The translations under genes and the position numbers were made by a program. The notes under the pieces were generated by a model. That model made no database searches. It worked only from the letters and a program-made list of their open reading frames with translations, and had not been told where the DNA came from. This document shows positions 1-6,663 of a stretch of DNA of 8,005 nucleotides, one piece after another (position 1 is the stretch's first letter; each line of letters starts with the position of its first letter). The DNA is from Verrucomicrobiales bacterium. Lineage in GTDB: Bacteria; Verrucomicrobiota; Verrucomicrobiia; Methylacidiphilales; JAAUTS01. The DNA is taken from contig JAITHY010000098.1 in NCBI GenBank assembly GCA_031279715.1, positions 1-8,005 of the forward strand, in the 5' to 3' direction.

Positions 1-1273
1 AACCACCATCCACCGTCAGCGTGCCGGCGCTGACCGTCGTGTCGCCCGTGTAGGAGTTCACGCCGCTGAGCAGCAACGTGCCGCCGCCGGCTTTGGTGAG
101 ACCGCCCGTGCCGCTCAACACGCCGCTGAGGGTGATGTCCTGGTCGGCCTCAACGGTCACCCCGCCGCTGGCGTCGCTGAGCGTCATGTTCAGCGCCGAA
201 ACCCACCCCGCCGTGCCGGTGGTGCCCAGCGTGCCGCCGCTGAGGGTGACGAGGTAGCCGAACGTGCCGCCGCCTTTGTTGACCATGCCGCCGCCGCCGA
301 TTTTCAACACACCGCCGCCGAGGTCAAGCCGGGCGCTGCCGCTGGTGGCGACGCTGCCGTAACCCGCGCCAAGGACGAGTTCGGTGTTGACCACGGCGGC
401 GCCGCTGCCGCTGATAGTGACCGTGCCCGCGCCGCCATTGCCGACGGCGAGGTGGGTGGTCGAGAGCAATCCGCCGCTCACTTCCAAAATTCCGGTGCCG
501 TTATACGCGACTGACAGTCCCCTGTTCTCCTCGTTGCGCGTGTTAATGAAGGTGCCGGTGTTGACGAGCACGCGCCCGGTGTTGTTGCGCCCAATGGTGG
601 TGAAGCTGTTGGTGGTGTCCAGCAATCCGTCAATGGTAATCATCGCGTTCCATCCGTAGCCAATCCAAAACTGGCCGCTGTTGTTGGTCGCGGTAACGCC
701 CTTCCGGATTTGCAGACCAGTGGCGGAGTCGTTGACCCCGCCGATTTTGACGAAGTTGCCGAGGACATAGGAGCCGCTGTTGAGAATCACCGTGCCGCGA
801 GAGGAGGTCGCGGAATTTTGCCCGATGTCACCGAAGCTGCCGCCGCCGTTGAAGATGACCACCCCGGATTGTCCGGAGACGATGTTGTCAAACTGGACAC
901 CATTGGATTTCACATAGCTGTTAAACGTGGTCGTCGTGGAATTGGCGGCCGTGATACGCACCGCGTCGCCATTCACGAAGATGGAGCCGCTGTTGAAGAC
1001 GTAGCCATCGGCGGTGATGGCCAGCTTGTTCGCGCCCTGTGAACCGCTGACCGTGATGGGATTGACGCCGCCGCTGGCGAATGTCAAATCATCCGTCCCG
1101 CCGGTGGTGACCGAGCTGCCGCTGACAGTGTCAACCCAATTCGTGCCGGTCAGATTCCAAATGCCGTCCCCGACGCCGGTCCACATAAGCGTGTCCGCCG
1201 CCGCGTTGAACGCCGCCATGCCGCTGACAATGAGCGGACACGCGACCCGTTTGATTAGTTTATTCATTTTCAT
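1..1273 (-). CDS. Autotransporter-associated beta-strand (PATR) repeat surface protein, 3' part outside window
   Basis: The open frame runs 424 codons from ATG at 1273 to the window edge without a stop, so the C-terminus (possibly an autotransporter barrel or PEP-CTERM tail) is not visible. Residues 1-27 form a signal peptide: basic MKMNKLIKR, a hydrophobic core, then AFNAAAD as the likely cleavage site. The mature part begins with the W-rich pattern DTLMWTGVGDGIWNLTGTNW, typical of the start of PATR proteins. It continues as Gly/Thr/Ser/Val-rich short beta strands, consistent with a right-handed beta-helix passenger. A near-perfect PATR repeat lies at about residues 392-424 (GGLTKAGGGTLLLSG, then NSYTGDTTVSAGTLTV). 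The start is supported by AGGGA about 6 nt upstream; an in-frame ATG at 1267 is an alternative. It has its own promoter and operator (1449-1511). The role is inferred as a cell-surface or secreted adhesin or structural protein. The ligand is unknown. Confidence 0.85.
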   Translation of the reverse strand, partial: MKMNKLIKRVACPLIVSGMAAFNAAADTLMWTGVGDGIWNLTGTNWVDTVSGSSVTTGGTDDLTFASGGVNPITVSGSQGANKLAITADGYVFNSGSIFVNGDAVRITAANSTTTTFNSYVKSNGVQFDNIVSGQSGVVIFNGGGSFGDIGQNSATSSRGTVILNSGSYVLGNFVKIGGVNDSATGLQIRKGVTATNNSGQFWIGYGWNAMITIDGLLDTTNSFTTIGRNNTGRVLVNTGTFINTRNEENRGLSVAYNGTGILEVSGGLLSTTHLAVGNGGAGTVTISGSGAAVVNTELVLGAGYGSVATSGSARLDLGGGVLKIGGGGMVNKGGGTFGYLVTLSGGTLGTTGTAGWVSALNMTLSDASGGVTVEADQDITLSGVLSGTGGLTKAGGGTLLLSGVNSYTGDTTVSAGTLTVDGG

Positions 1274-1370
1274 AAAATTTCCCTGTTAAGATTGGTTGGG
1301 AAAAAATGCCGCCGCCGATGGAACCTGCTTGCAAAATGCGGAAAATATGCCTTAACGCAACGTTAGATCG

Positions 1371-1410
1371 CCGCGAGTCTGCGCGAGTCTGCGCGAGTCT
1401 GCGCGAGAAG
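1371..1410. repeat. 10-bp tandem repeat in 5' leader of the PATR gene
   Basis: Four consecutive 10-bp blocks start at 1371, 1381, 1391 and 1401. The middle two are identical (GCGCGAGTCT), the first differs at one base, and the last diverges after GCGCGAG. On the transcribed (minus) strand the unit reads AGACTCGCGC. The array lies between the predicted promoter and the ATG at 1273, so it would be in the mRNA leader. Just beside it, 1353-1365 is a small dyad (TAACG-CAA-CGTTA). The function is unknown. It could be a slipped-strand variable spacer, a protein-binding array (10 bp is close to one helical turn), or a fragment of a dispersed intergenic repeat. Confidence 0.8.
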
Positions 1411-1448
1411 ATTTTAAAAAAACCTGTCAAGTCCCCTGGCATATTTTC

Positions 1449-1477
1449 ATTAGTAGCCATGATGGTAATTTTGTCAA
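1449..1477 (-). promoter_or_regulatory. Sigma70-like promoter of the PATR gene
   Basis: On the minus strand a perfect -35 box TTGACA (1477-1472) is followed after exactly 17 nt by ACTAAT (1454-1449), a 4/6 match to TATAAT. Transcription would start near 1442, giving a leader of about 170 nt that contains the 10-bp repeat array. The tandem operator directly abuts the -35 box, which fits an activator-assisted promoter with a weak -10. Confidence 0.5.
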
Positions 1478-1478
1478 C

Positions 1479-1511
1479 TATCCAAAACTCCAACTTAATA
1501 TCCAAAACTCC
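1479..1511 (-). promoter_or_regulatory. Tandem direct-repeat operator (AraC-type candidate) upstream of the PATR gene
   Basis: Two identical 13-mers, GGAGTTTTGGATA on the minus strand, lie at 1511-1499 and 1491-1479, separated by 7 nt (20-bp period). The promoter-proximal copy ends one base before the TTGACA -35 box. Direct repeats about two helical turns apart, with the proximal half-site touching the -35, match AraC/XylS-family activator sites (known family behaviour). Assignment to that family is inference. A related pair is at 6573-6607. Confidence 0.6.
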
Positions 1512-1554
1512 TATCACTCCCGCCTCAAAATTAGCGCCGCCCGGCCGGTTTCGG

Positions 1555-3117
1555 TCAATCAGTCCCCGTGTTCGCCCAGAACAGATACAGCGCGCCGTAG
1601 CTCCAGTTCTGCATCTTCACGCCGGGGAAGTTCATCCGGTCCATTTGCAGCGCCATGTACTCCGCCGGATAGCCGGGCGGAAGCCGGAAAATATTCGGCC
1701 ACACGCGGCCGCCTTTCAGCGTGGAGGGCAGGTCGGATTTTAGCTCGCCAAGATAATTGAGATCGGGGTACGTGTAAATCAGAATGCCGCCGCGCTTGTC
1801 CTCGCCTGGCACGGTTTTCGCGCCGGAAAAGACGTAACGTCGATTCCCGATTTTTTGAATTTGCGTGCCGGTGGAATCGTGCGGGACAGGGCCGGAAATT
1901 TTCCGGTACGGCCCGTCCCAATTGTCAGACTCAAACAGCATGGCGCGCAAGCCTTCCTTCTCAAACGCGCACGTCAGCAAGCGCCATTTGTCAGCGTCAG
2001 CGTCGAACAAAACCGACGGATCCTCGTGGCGGAGCGGGATTTGAAGTTGTTGCGCGGTGAGTTGCTTTTCCTCCATCACGGAAAAACCGCGGCGCGGATC
2101 GCGCGTCGAGCGCGCCACCGCCAGCCCGGTCTCGCCGCGCCCGCGCGGGTCAACGGAAAAGCAGCTGACAAACGCGCGCCATTCCCTCGCGTTGTCGTCA
2201 TAGAACAGGTGCGCGGCGTAATCGTTGCGCAACACACCGTCGCCGCGGTCAAAGACAATGACGCCCTCGAAGCGCGGATCAAACACCGACGGGTCGAGGC
2301 TCATCACGCCCTGGCAGGCGTCGGCGGTGCCCAAACCACGGCAGCTGAAGGTGAACCACAGCCGGTTGTTTTCGATGAACGGCTCACCGTCAGCGCGCGT
2401 GATGGCGCGGATGTCCGCCTGGCCAATGCCGGAGCTGAGCACGGCGCGGGCGCGGCTGACGATGACGGACGCGCCGCCGGGAACCTTGGCGGTGAGGTTG
2501 AACGTGCTGTTGAGGAACACGGCGCGGCGGCGGAAGTCAACGTCAGCGGCGAAATTTTCCTTCGCGGGGAGCGCGCCGAGGCTGACGGTCTGCCCATCCT
2601 TGACGGCGAAAACGCCGACGCTGACGCCGTAGAGCTGCACCACCAGCGTGAACGGCGCGGCGGGCGCGGGCGCGCCCTCCAGCGTTTGCTCGCGCGCGAG
2701 GGCGCCATTCTTGAACACGCGCAACACCGGCGCCGCTGACGCTGACACGGCGACGGCAACGCCGTTCCCGCGCTCAATGTCAGCGAACTCCGCGGCGATT
2801 TCCGCGCCCGCAGGCAGCGTGTCGATGTCGATGAAATGCGTGGCGAACGGGTTGACGCCGCTGACGGTGAGCGCGGAGTCGCCGGCGCTGATGATGAGTT
2901 TGCCGTCCTTGATTTGACAAGTTTTTGCGCCGGGCGGGTGCATGGCGTCGAGCGCGAGAATTTCGCCGGGGACGAGTTCACCCAGCTTGATTTCCTGGCT
3001 GAACATGAAGCGCCGCGCCGCCTGCCGGTGGAATTTCATTTGCAACGGGTCAAGGTCAACGGCGCAAACCGCGCCCGCCATCACCGTCAGCGCCAGCAAC
3101 CAAACGTGTGTTTTCAT
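1555..3117 (-). CDS. Secreted GH43-like five-bladed beta-propeller protein
   Basis: This is a 520-residue protein. Residues 1-19 are a Sec signal peptide (MKTHVWLLALTVMAGAVCA), so it is exported. Residues about 20-230 are beta-rich with no motif I can name and may be a concanavalin-like or other beta-sandwich module. Residues about 231-520 resemble a GH43/GH32-type propeller. They show recurring blade-like phrases in which an acidic residue precedes a strand (RLWFTFSCRG, YAAHLFYDDNAREWRAF, HEDPSVLFDADADKWRLLTC, PYRKISGP, RRYVFSGAK), ending in YGALYLFWAN. HEDPSVL at 364-370 is the best candidate for an active-site aspartate segment, but I cannot assign the full Asp/Asp/Glu triad, so a non-catalytic or divergent member is possible. 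The ATG lies 6 nt after the GH2 stop, making this the third gene of the operon. The start is supported by the signal peptide; no strong Shine-Dalgarno sequence is seen. The substrate is unknown. Confidence 0.7.
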   Translation of the reverse strand: MKTHVWLLALTVMAGAVCAVDLDPLQMKFHRQAARRFMFSQEIKLGELVPGEILALDAMHPPGAKTCQIKDGKLIISAGDSALTVSGVNPFATHFIDIDTLPAGAEIAAEFADIERGNGVAVAVSASAAPVLRVFKNGALAREQTLEGAPAPAAPFTLVVQLYGVSVGVFAVKDGQTVSLGALPAKENFAADVDFRRRAVFLNSTFNLTAKVPGGASVIVSRARAVLSSGIGQADIRAITRADGEPFIENNRLWFTFSCRGLGTADACQGVMSLDPSVFDPRFEGVIVFDRGDGVLRNDYAAHLFYDDNAREWRAFVSCFSVDPRGRGETGLAVARSTRDPRRGFSVMEEKQLTAQQLQIPLRHEDPSVLFDADADKWRLLTCAFEKEGLRAMLFESDNWDGPYRKISGPVPHDSTGTQIQKIGNRRYVFSGAKTVPGEDKRGGILIYTYPDLNYLGELKSDLPSTLKGGRVWPNIFRLPPGYPAEYMALQMDRMNFPGVKMQNWSYGALYLFWANTGTD

Positions 3118-3123
3118 AATCTG

Positions 3124-5370
3124 TCAATACCCCGCCTCCAATCCCGCGTCAACATATTGCCCGCCCTTGTTCTGCCGGCAGTGGATGGCGAGGACATTGA
3201 CGCCCGCTCTGAGCGCGCTCACCGGCAGCTCGTGCAACTCGTAATCGGTGGAGTAATTTTTCAACTCCAGCACCTTCACGCCGTTGAGGTAAACCTCCGC
3301 GTCGTCGTCGTGGTACAACGTCAGCGTCAGCGACTTGGCGTCCGGGTCCCTCACCTCGAAATTCCGCCGCAGCCAAATGTCCCCGCCCTTCCACTCCGTG
3401 CGCGTGACGCTGTTGGGCGGCGCGCCGCGCCCGAAGCCCGCCGCGCCCGACTGCCAGTCACTGTCAGCGAAATCCGGCGCGAACCAATCGCCCGCCGGCC
3501 GCGCCAGGGTGTAACGCCACGTCCGCGGCTCCTTGCGCGAGTCAGGCATGAGCACGCTGACGGTGAGCCTGGGCAGCGGCGCATAAAGCGGGCGGTGCCG
3601 CTCGGCGAGCCACTCGGCGGGCATCTTCGCCACCTTGCGGTCATAGGTGTAAATACCGTTGATCTCCACCTCCACGTCCGTGGTTTGCGTGTACACCGCC
3701 GCCGCCAGGCCCCTCACTATCAGCGGGCGCAAGTTCATCATCAGCCCGGCGTAGCGCTGTTGCAACTCCCCGCTGGTCTTGAATTTCTGGTAACCCCAGT
3801 TTTTCTCCTCCCACACATGACCCTCCACCGGCAGCCCCAGCCCGCCGAACTCGCCAAGCACGGACACCCGCTCCGGCATCACGCCATACATCCCCGGCGC
3901 GGGATATTTGTGCATGTCCTTCATGTCGCCGACGCCGTAATCCGTCCACCCGCTGGGTCCGTTCACCAGTCGCGACGGGTCGTACCGCTTCACCCACGCG
4001 AGCGTTTCGTTCGTCTCGCGCTCGCCGGGCTGCCCCCAGCCCTCGTTGTACGGCACCCACACGACGACACAGGCGGTGTTGTACAGCGTGTCAATCATCG
4101 CTTGCAACTCGCGGCGAAAAATCGCCTTCGCCTCGGGTCGGTAGGATTTGTCCGCTTGCAGCCGCTGGCCGTCAGGCAGCTCGTTGTTAATCGCGCTGGG
4201 CATGTCCTGCCACACCAAAATGCCGAGCGTGTCCGCCCAGTAATACCACCGCGCCGGCTCGACCTTGATGTGTTTGCGGAGCATGTTGAAACCCATGCGC
4301 TTCGTCTCCGCGATGTCCCAGCGCAACGCCTCGTCGGTCGGCGCGGTGTACAAACCGTCGGGCCACCAGCCCTGGTCGAGCGGGCCGTACTGGAACAAAA
4401 TCTTGTTGTTCAGCGCGAGGCGCGGCACGCCGCTCTCGTCCTTCTGCACGGAGATTTTTCGCAAGCCGAAATAGCTCTCGACCTTGTCCGCGCCGCTGAC
4501 GATGAGCAGTTGGTACAAATGCGGGCTGTCCGGCGACCACGCCTTGGGCGCGGGAATGGTGACGGTCAGCGGCTCGTTCGCCTTGCCGCTGACACTCGCG
4601 ATTTCTTTGCCGCCGTCGCGCACGCTGACCGTCACATCCGCCGCCGTGGAATTGACGCTGACGGTCACGCTGCCCCTGTCAAAATCCGGCGTGATTTTCA
4701 AGCCGGAGATAAATTGCGCAGGCACCGTCTCCAGCCACACCGTCTGCCAAATGCCGCTGACCGTCACGTACCAAATGCCCTCCGGCTTGAGCTGCTGCTT
4801 GCCGCGCGGCTGGTCGCTGTGGTCGCTGGCGTCGAGTACCTTGACTGTCAGCGTGTTCTCGCCGCTGTCATTGAGCGCGTCGGTGATGTCCAGCGTGAAC
4901 GGCTCGAAGCCGCCCTCATGCGCGCCGACGGGCTTGCCGTTGACGCTGACCTCCGCGCGCCAGTCCACCGCGCCGAAGTTGAGCAGCACGCGCTGACCGT
5001 CAGCGGGTTTTTGCGCCGTGAACTCGCGCCGGTACCACAAGGCCTGCGTCGGCAGCAGCGGTTTTTGCACGCCGGAGAGCGACGACTCAACCGCGAAGGG
5101 CACGAGGATTTTGCCGTCGAACGCTGACGGTGACGGCGCGTCCTTCTCGGTGATGGCGTAGTTCCACAAGCCGTTCAAGTTGACCCACAGCGGGCGGGCG
5201 AGCTGCGGGCGCGGGTACTCGGTCAGCGGCGCGGCGGGGTTCACCTGCTCCGCCCACGGCGTTTTGATTTTGTCGCCGGCGGGGCGCCAGTCAGCGTCAG
5301 CGGCGGCGGGGTTGGTGTTGATGATGGTCACGCTCAGCGCCAGGGTTGCGATGGTTTTTTTCATGGTCAT
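3124..5370 (-). CDS. Secreted glycoside hydrolase family 2 protein (beta-galactosidase/beta-glucuronidase type)
   Basis: This 748-residue retaining beta-glycosidase is likely periplasmic or secreted: residues 1-24 are a signal peptide (MTMKKTIATLALSV, ending near PAAADAD). Domains in order are an N-terminal GH2 jelly-roll (about 55-215, with LNGLWNYAI, WYRREF, VSVNGKPVGAHEGGFEPF and SGIWQTVWLE), an Ig-like domain (about 218-310) and a TIM barrel (about 315-600). The general acid/base is Glu443 in YNEGWGQ and the nucleophile is Glu507 in LGEFGG. RKHIKVEPARWYYWAD and LVWQDMPSA are further GH2 hallmarks. A C-terminal extension (about 625-748, GDWFAPDF and LYHDDDAEVYLNGVKV) looks like a galactose-binding-like module. 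The ATG overlaps the mutarotase stop as ATGA; an in-frame ATG at 5364, six nt after AAAGA, may be the real start. The partner mutarotase favours a galactose- or glucose-type sugar. Exact specificity cannot be read from sequence. Confidence 0.9.
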   Translation of the reverse strand: MTMKKTIATLALSVTIINTNPAAADADWRPAGDKIKTPWAEQVNPAAPLTEYPRPQLARPLWVNLNGLWNYAITEKDAPSPSAFDGKILVPFAVESSLSGVQKPLLPTQALWYRREFTAQKPADGQRVLLNFGAVDWRAEVSVNGKPVGAHEGGFEPFTLDITDALNDSGENTLTVKVLDASDHSDQPRGKQQLKPEGIWYVTVSGIWQTVWLETVPAQFISGLKITPDFDRGSVTVSVNSTAADVTVSVRDGGKEIASVSGKANEPLTVTIPAPKAWSPDSPHLYQLLIVSGADKVESYFGLRKISVQKDESGVPRLALNNKILFQYGPLDQGWWPDGLYTAPTDEALRWDIAETKRMGFNMLRKHIKVEPARWYYWADTLGILVWQDMPSAINNELPDGQRLQADKSYRPEAKAIFRRELQAMIDTLYNTACVVVWVPYNEGWGQPGERETNETLAWVKRYDPSRLVNGPSGWTDYGVGDMKDMHKYPAPGMYGVMPERVSVLGEFGGLGLPVEGHVWEEKNWGYQKFKTSGELQQRYAGLMMNLRPLIVRGLAAAVYTQTTDVEVEINGIYTYDRKVAKMPAEWLAERHRPLYAPLPRLTVSVLMPDSRKEPRTWRYTLARPAGDWFAPDFADSDWQSGAAGFGRGAPPNSVTRTEWKGGDIWLRRNFEVRDPDAKSLTLTLYHDDDAEVYLNGVKVLELKNYSTDYELHELPVSALRAGVNVLAIHCRQNKGGQYVDAGLEAGY

Positions 5371-6524
5371 TCTTTTCGGGTTTCAAAAACGTAAATCGTT
5401 GTGGAACGAAATTGCCCGTCCGGTTTCAATACGGTTGAGGGGAAATTCTGGTGGTTCGGCGAGTCGGGAAAATGCTGGGTCTCCAGCGCGATGGCGGAAT
5501 ATTGCGGGTAAACTTTTCCGTCTTTGCCGCTGATGGTGCCGTCAAGAAAGTTGCCGGAGTAAAATTGAATGCCGGGCTGGTCGGTTAAAATATACATCAC
5601 ACGCCCGCTCTCCGGTGAGTAGACTTCCGCCGCCATTGAGCAATGATTTTTCCTCTCTTTTTTATTTAATACATAATTATGATCATAGCCAACGGGTGTG
5701 CCGCCGACTTGCTGCAAACGCGAACCAATCGCTGACGGTGAGCGAAAATCCATCGGTGTGTTTTCCACGGGCGCGATGGCGCCGGTCGGTATCAGCGTGT
5801 CGTCCACCGGTGTGTAATGGCTGGCGTTGAGCGTTAGCGCGTGGTTGAGGATGGTGCCGTTGCCCTGTCCGGCGAGGTTGAAATAAGCGTGGTTGCTGAG
5901 GTTGACGACGGTGGTCTTGTCAGTCTCCGCCTCATAGCTGATGGTCAGCGTGTTGTCCTTGGTTGACAATCCATAAGTCACCGACACGCGCAAATTGCCC
6001 GGATAACCTTCCTCACCGTCAGCGCTGACGCGGCTGAAACGCAGCACCGGCGGGTTCTCGCTGACAATCTCCGCCTGCCAGATCTGCTTGTCGAAACCAA
6101 CCTTGCCGCCGTGCAGCGTGTTGGGCGTGTCGTTGATGGCAAGCTGGTAATTTTCCCCCTCGATGCTGAACTTCCCTTTGGCAATGCGGTTCGCGTAGCG
6201 CCCGACGATGGCGCCGAAATACGGGCTTTGCGTCTGGTACGGCGCGAACGTGTCGAAGCCCAGCGTGATGTCGCCGCTGACGCCGTCGCGGTCGGGCGTA
6301 AACAATTTCACAATCGTCGCCCCGTAATTCATGACGCTGACGCTCAGCCCGCGCCCGTTGTCGAGCGTGTACAACCGCACTTGGTCGCCGCTGTCCGTCA
6401 CGCCGAAATCGCTGACACTCACGCCCGCCTTCCCGCCGCTGACCGTGGCGCACGATTTTTTCTTGCAATCACACCCTGACAGCGCAAGCGCCGCCAACAA
6501 TGACAAAATAAAGTAATTTTTCAC
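5367..6524 (-). CDS. galM: Lipoprotein aldose 1-epimerase (galactose mutarotase)
   Basis: This 385-residue protein interconverts alpha and beta anomers of aldoses. Residues 1-18 are a lipoprotein signal with lipobox LSGC (Cys18 lipidated), so it should be membrane-anchored outside the cytoplasm, unlike the cytoplasmic E. coli enzyme. Family motifs are all present: GRYANRI (108-114), NTLHGG with His138, NLSNHAYFNLAG with His212 as catalytic acid, GYDHNYV (279-285), and ALETQHFPDSPN with Glu348 as catalytic base. Length suits the family once the signal and linker (about 19-38, KKKSCATVSGGKAGVSVSD) are removed. The start is GTG, preceded in frame by TAA nine nt upstream. No clear Shine-Dalgarno sequence is seen, so initiation is probably weak. 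It is first in the operon and overlaps the GH2 gene by 4 nt. The operator at 6573-6607 lies about 50 nt upstream of the start. Confidence 0.92.
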   Translation of the reverse strand: MKNYFILSLLAALALSGCDCKKKSCATVSGGKAGVSVSDFGVTDSGDQVRLYTLDNGRGLSVSVMNYGATIVKLFTPDRDGVSGDITLGFDTFAPYQTQSPYFGAIVGRYANRIAKGKFSIEGENYQLAINDTPNTLHGGKVGFDKQIWQAEIVSENPPVLRFSRVSADGEEGYPGNLRVSVTYGLSTKDNTLTISYEAETDKTTVVNLSNHAYFNLAGQGNGTILNHALTLNASHYTPVDDTLIPTGAIAPVENTPMDFRSPSAIGSRLQQVGGTPVGYDHNYVLNKKERKNHCSMAAEVYSPESGRVMYILTDQPGIQFYSGNFLDGTISGKDGKVYPQYSAIALETQHFPDSPNHQNFPSTVLKPDGQFRSTTIYVFETRKE

Positions 6525-6540
6525 ACCCGGTTAAAATGAA

Positions 6541-6557
6541 CCGCCGACCATCGGCGG
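6541..6557. other. Perfect hairpin dyad just upstream of the mutarotase start
   Basis: CCGCCGA (6541-6547) and TCGGCGG (6551-6557) form a 7-bp GC-rich stem around a 3-nt loop, 17 nt before the GTG start. On the plus strand a T5 run (6564-6568) follows a few bases later. On the minus strand only TTCATTTT follows, so it is a poor terminator in the direction of the genes. It may terminate readthrough from the Rhs/immunity unit, fold in the mutarotase leader, or be an operator. Confidence 0.45.
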
Positions 6558-6572
6558 GCAAAATTTTTCGGA

Positions 6573-6607
6573 TGTCCAAAACTACTGATGTGATGTCTGA
6601 AACTACT
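6573..6607 (-). promoter_or_regulatory. Tandem direct-repeat operator (AraC-type candidate) upstream of the sugar operon
   Basis: On the minus strand AGTAGTTTCAGACA (6607-6594) and AGTAGTTTTGGACA (6586-6573) are direct repeats with a 21-bp period. They share the core AGTTT[T/C][G/A]GA[C/T]A with the pair at 1479-1511, in the same orientation relative to their downstream gene. No convincing -10 box could be found between this site and the GTG at 6524. A TTGGAC inside the proximal copy could serve as the -35. Co-regulation of the sugar operon with the PATR gene is inferred. Confidence 0.6.
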
Positions 6608-6663
6608 ATGGGTCTGCGGGCGCGGAAATTCCATTGTCCGCTACTTTATGGGACATTTTTCCA

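Larger units (their letters stand above)
15..6443. repeat. Highly iterated heptamer CGCTGAC/GTCAGCG dispersed through the coding regions
   Basis: By eye I find 42 exact copies: 24 as CGCTGAC and 18 as GTCAGCG on the plus strand. The first is at 15-21 and the last at 6437-6443. Per gene there are 5 in the PATR gene, 10 in the GH43-like gene, 18 in the GH2 gene and 9 in the mutarotase. None lie in the two intergenic regions and none in the AT-rich Rhs/immunity block. Composition alone predicts about one or two. The copies encode Val-Ser, Ser-Ala, Gly-Gln-Arg, Leu-Thr or Ala-Asp depending on phase and orientation, so no single peptide motif explains them. Near-matches such as CGCTGAG (63-69, 123-129) were not counted. 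The function is unknown. Confidence 0.75.

Noticed and set aside
384..1289. Three overlapping plus-strand frames (384-659, 710-1042, 1014-1289)
   Set aside because: They are antisense to the PATR-repeat gene. The minus frame reads continuously from a signal peptide to a PATR repeat.
1260..1517. 85-codon minus-strand frame in the intergenic region, overlapping the PATR start
   Set aside because: It spans the operator, promoter and 10-bp repeat, has no recognisable domain or ribosome site, and runs out of frame into the PATR gene.
1855..2739. 294-codon plus-strand open frame
   Set aside because: Antisense to the GH43-like gene, with low-complexity Ala/Arg/Glu content; a consequence of GC-rich codon structure.
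2836..5127. 763-codon open frame on the plus strand, opposite the GH2 and GH43-like genes
   Set aside because: It is an antisense shadow. Its product is Arg/Ala/Val/His-rich with no domain, while the minus-strand frames carry complete enzyme families with catalytic motifs.
6635..6660. TGTCC...GGACA dyad followed by T5, terminator-like on the plus strand
   Set aside because: The stem is only 5 bp with an 11-nt loop, and there is no plus-strand gene to terminate. On the minus strand it lacks a T run.
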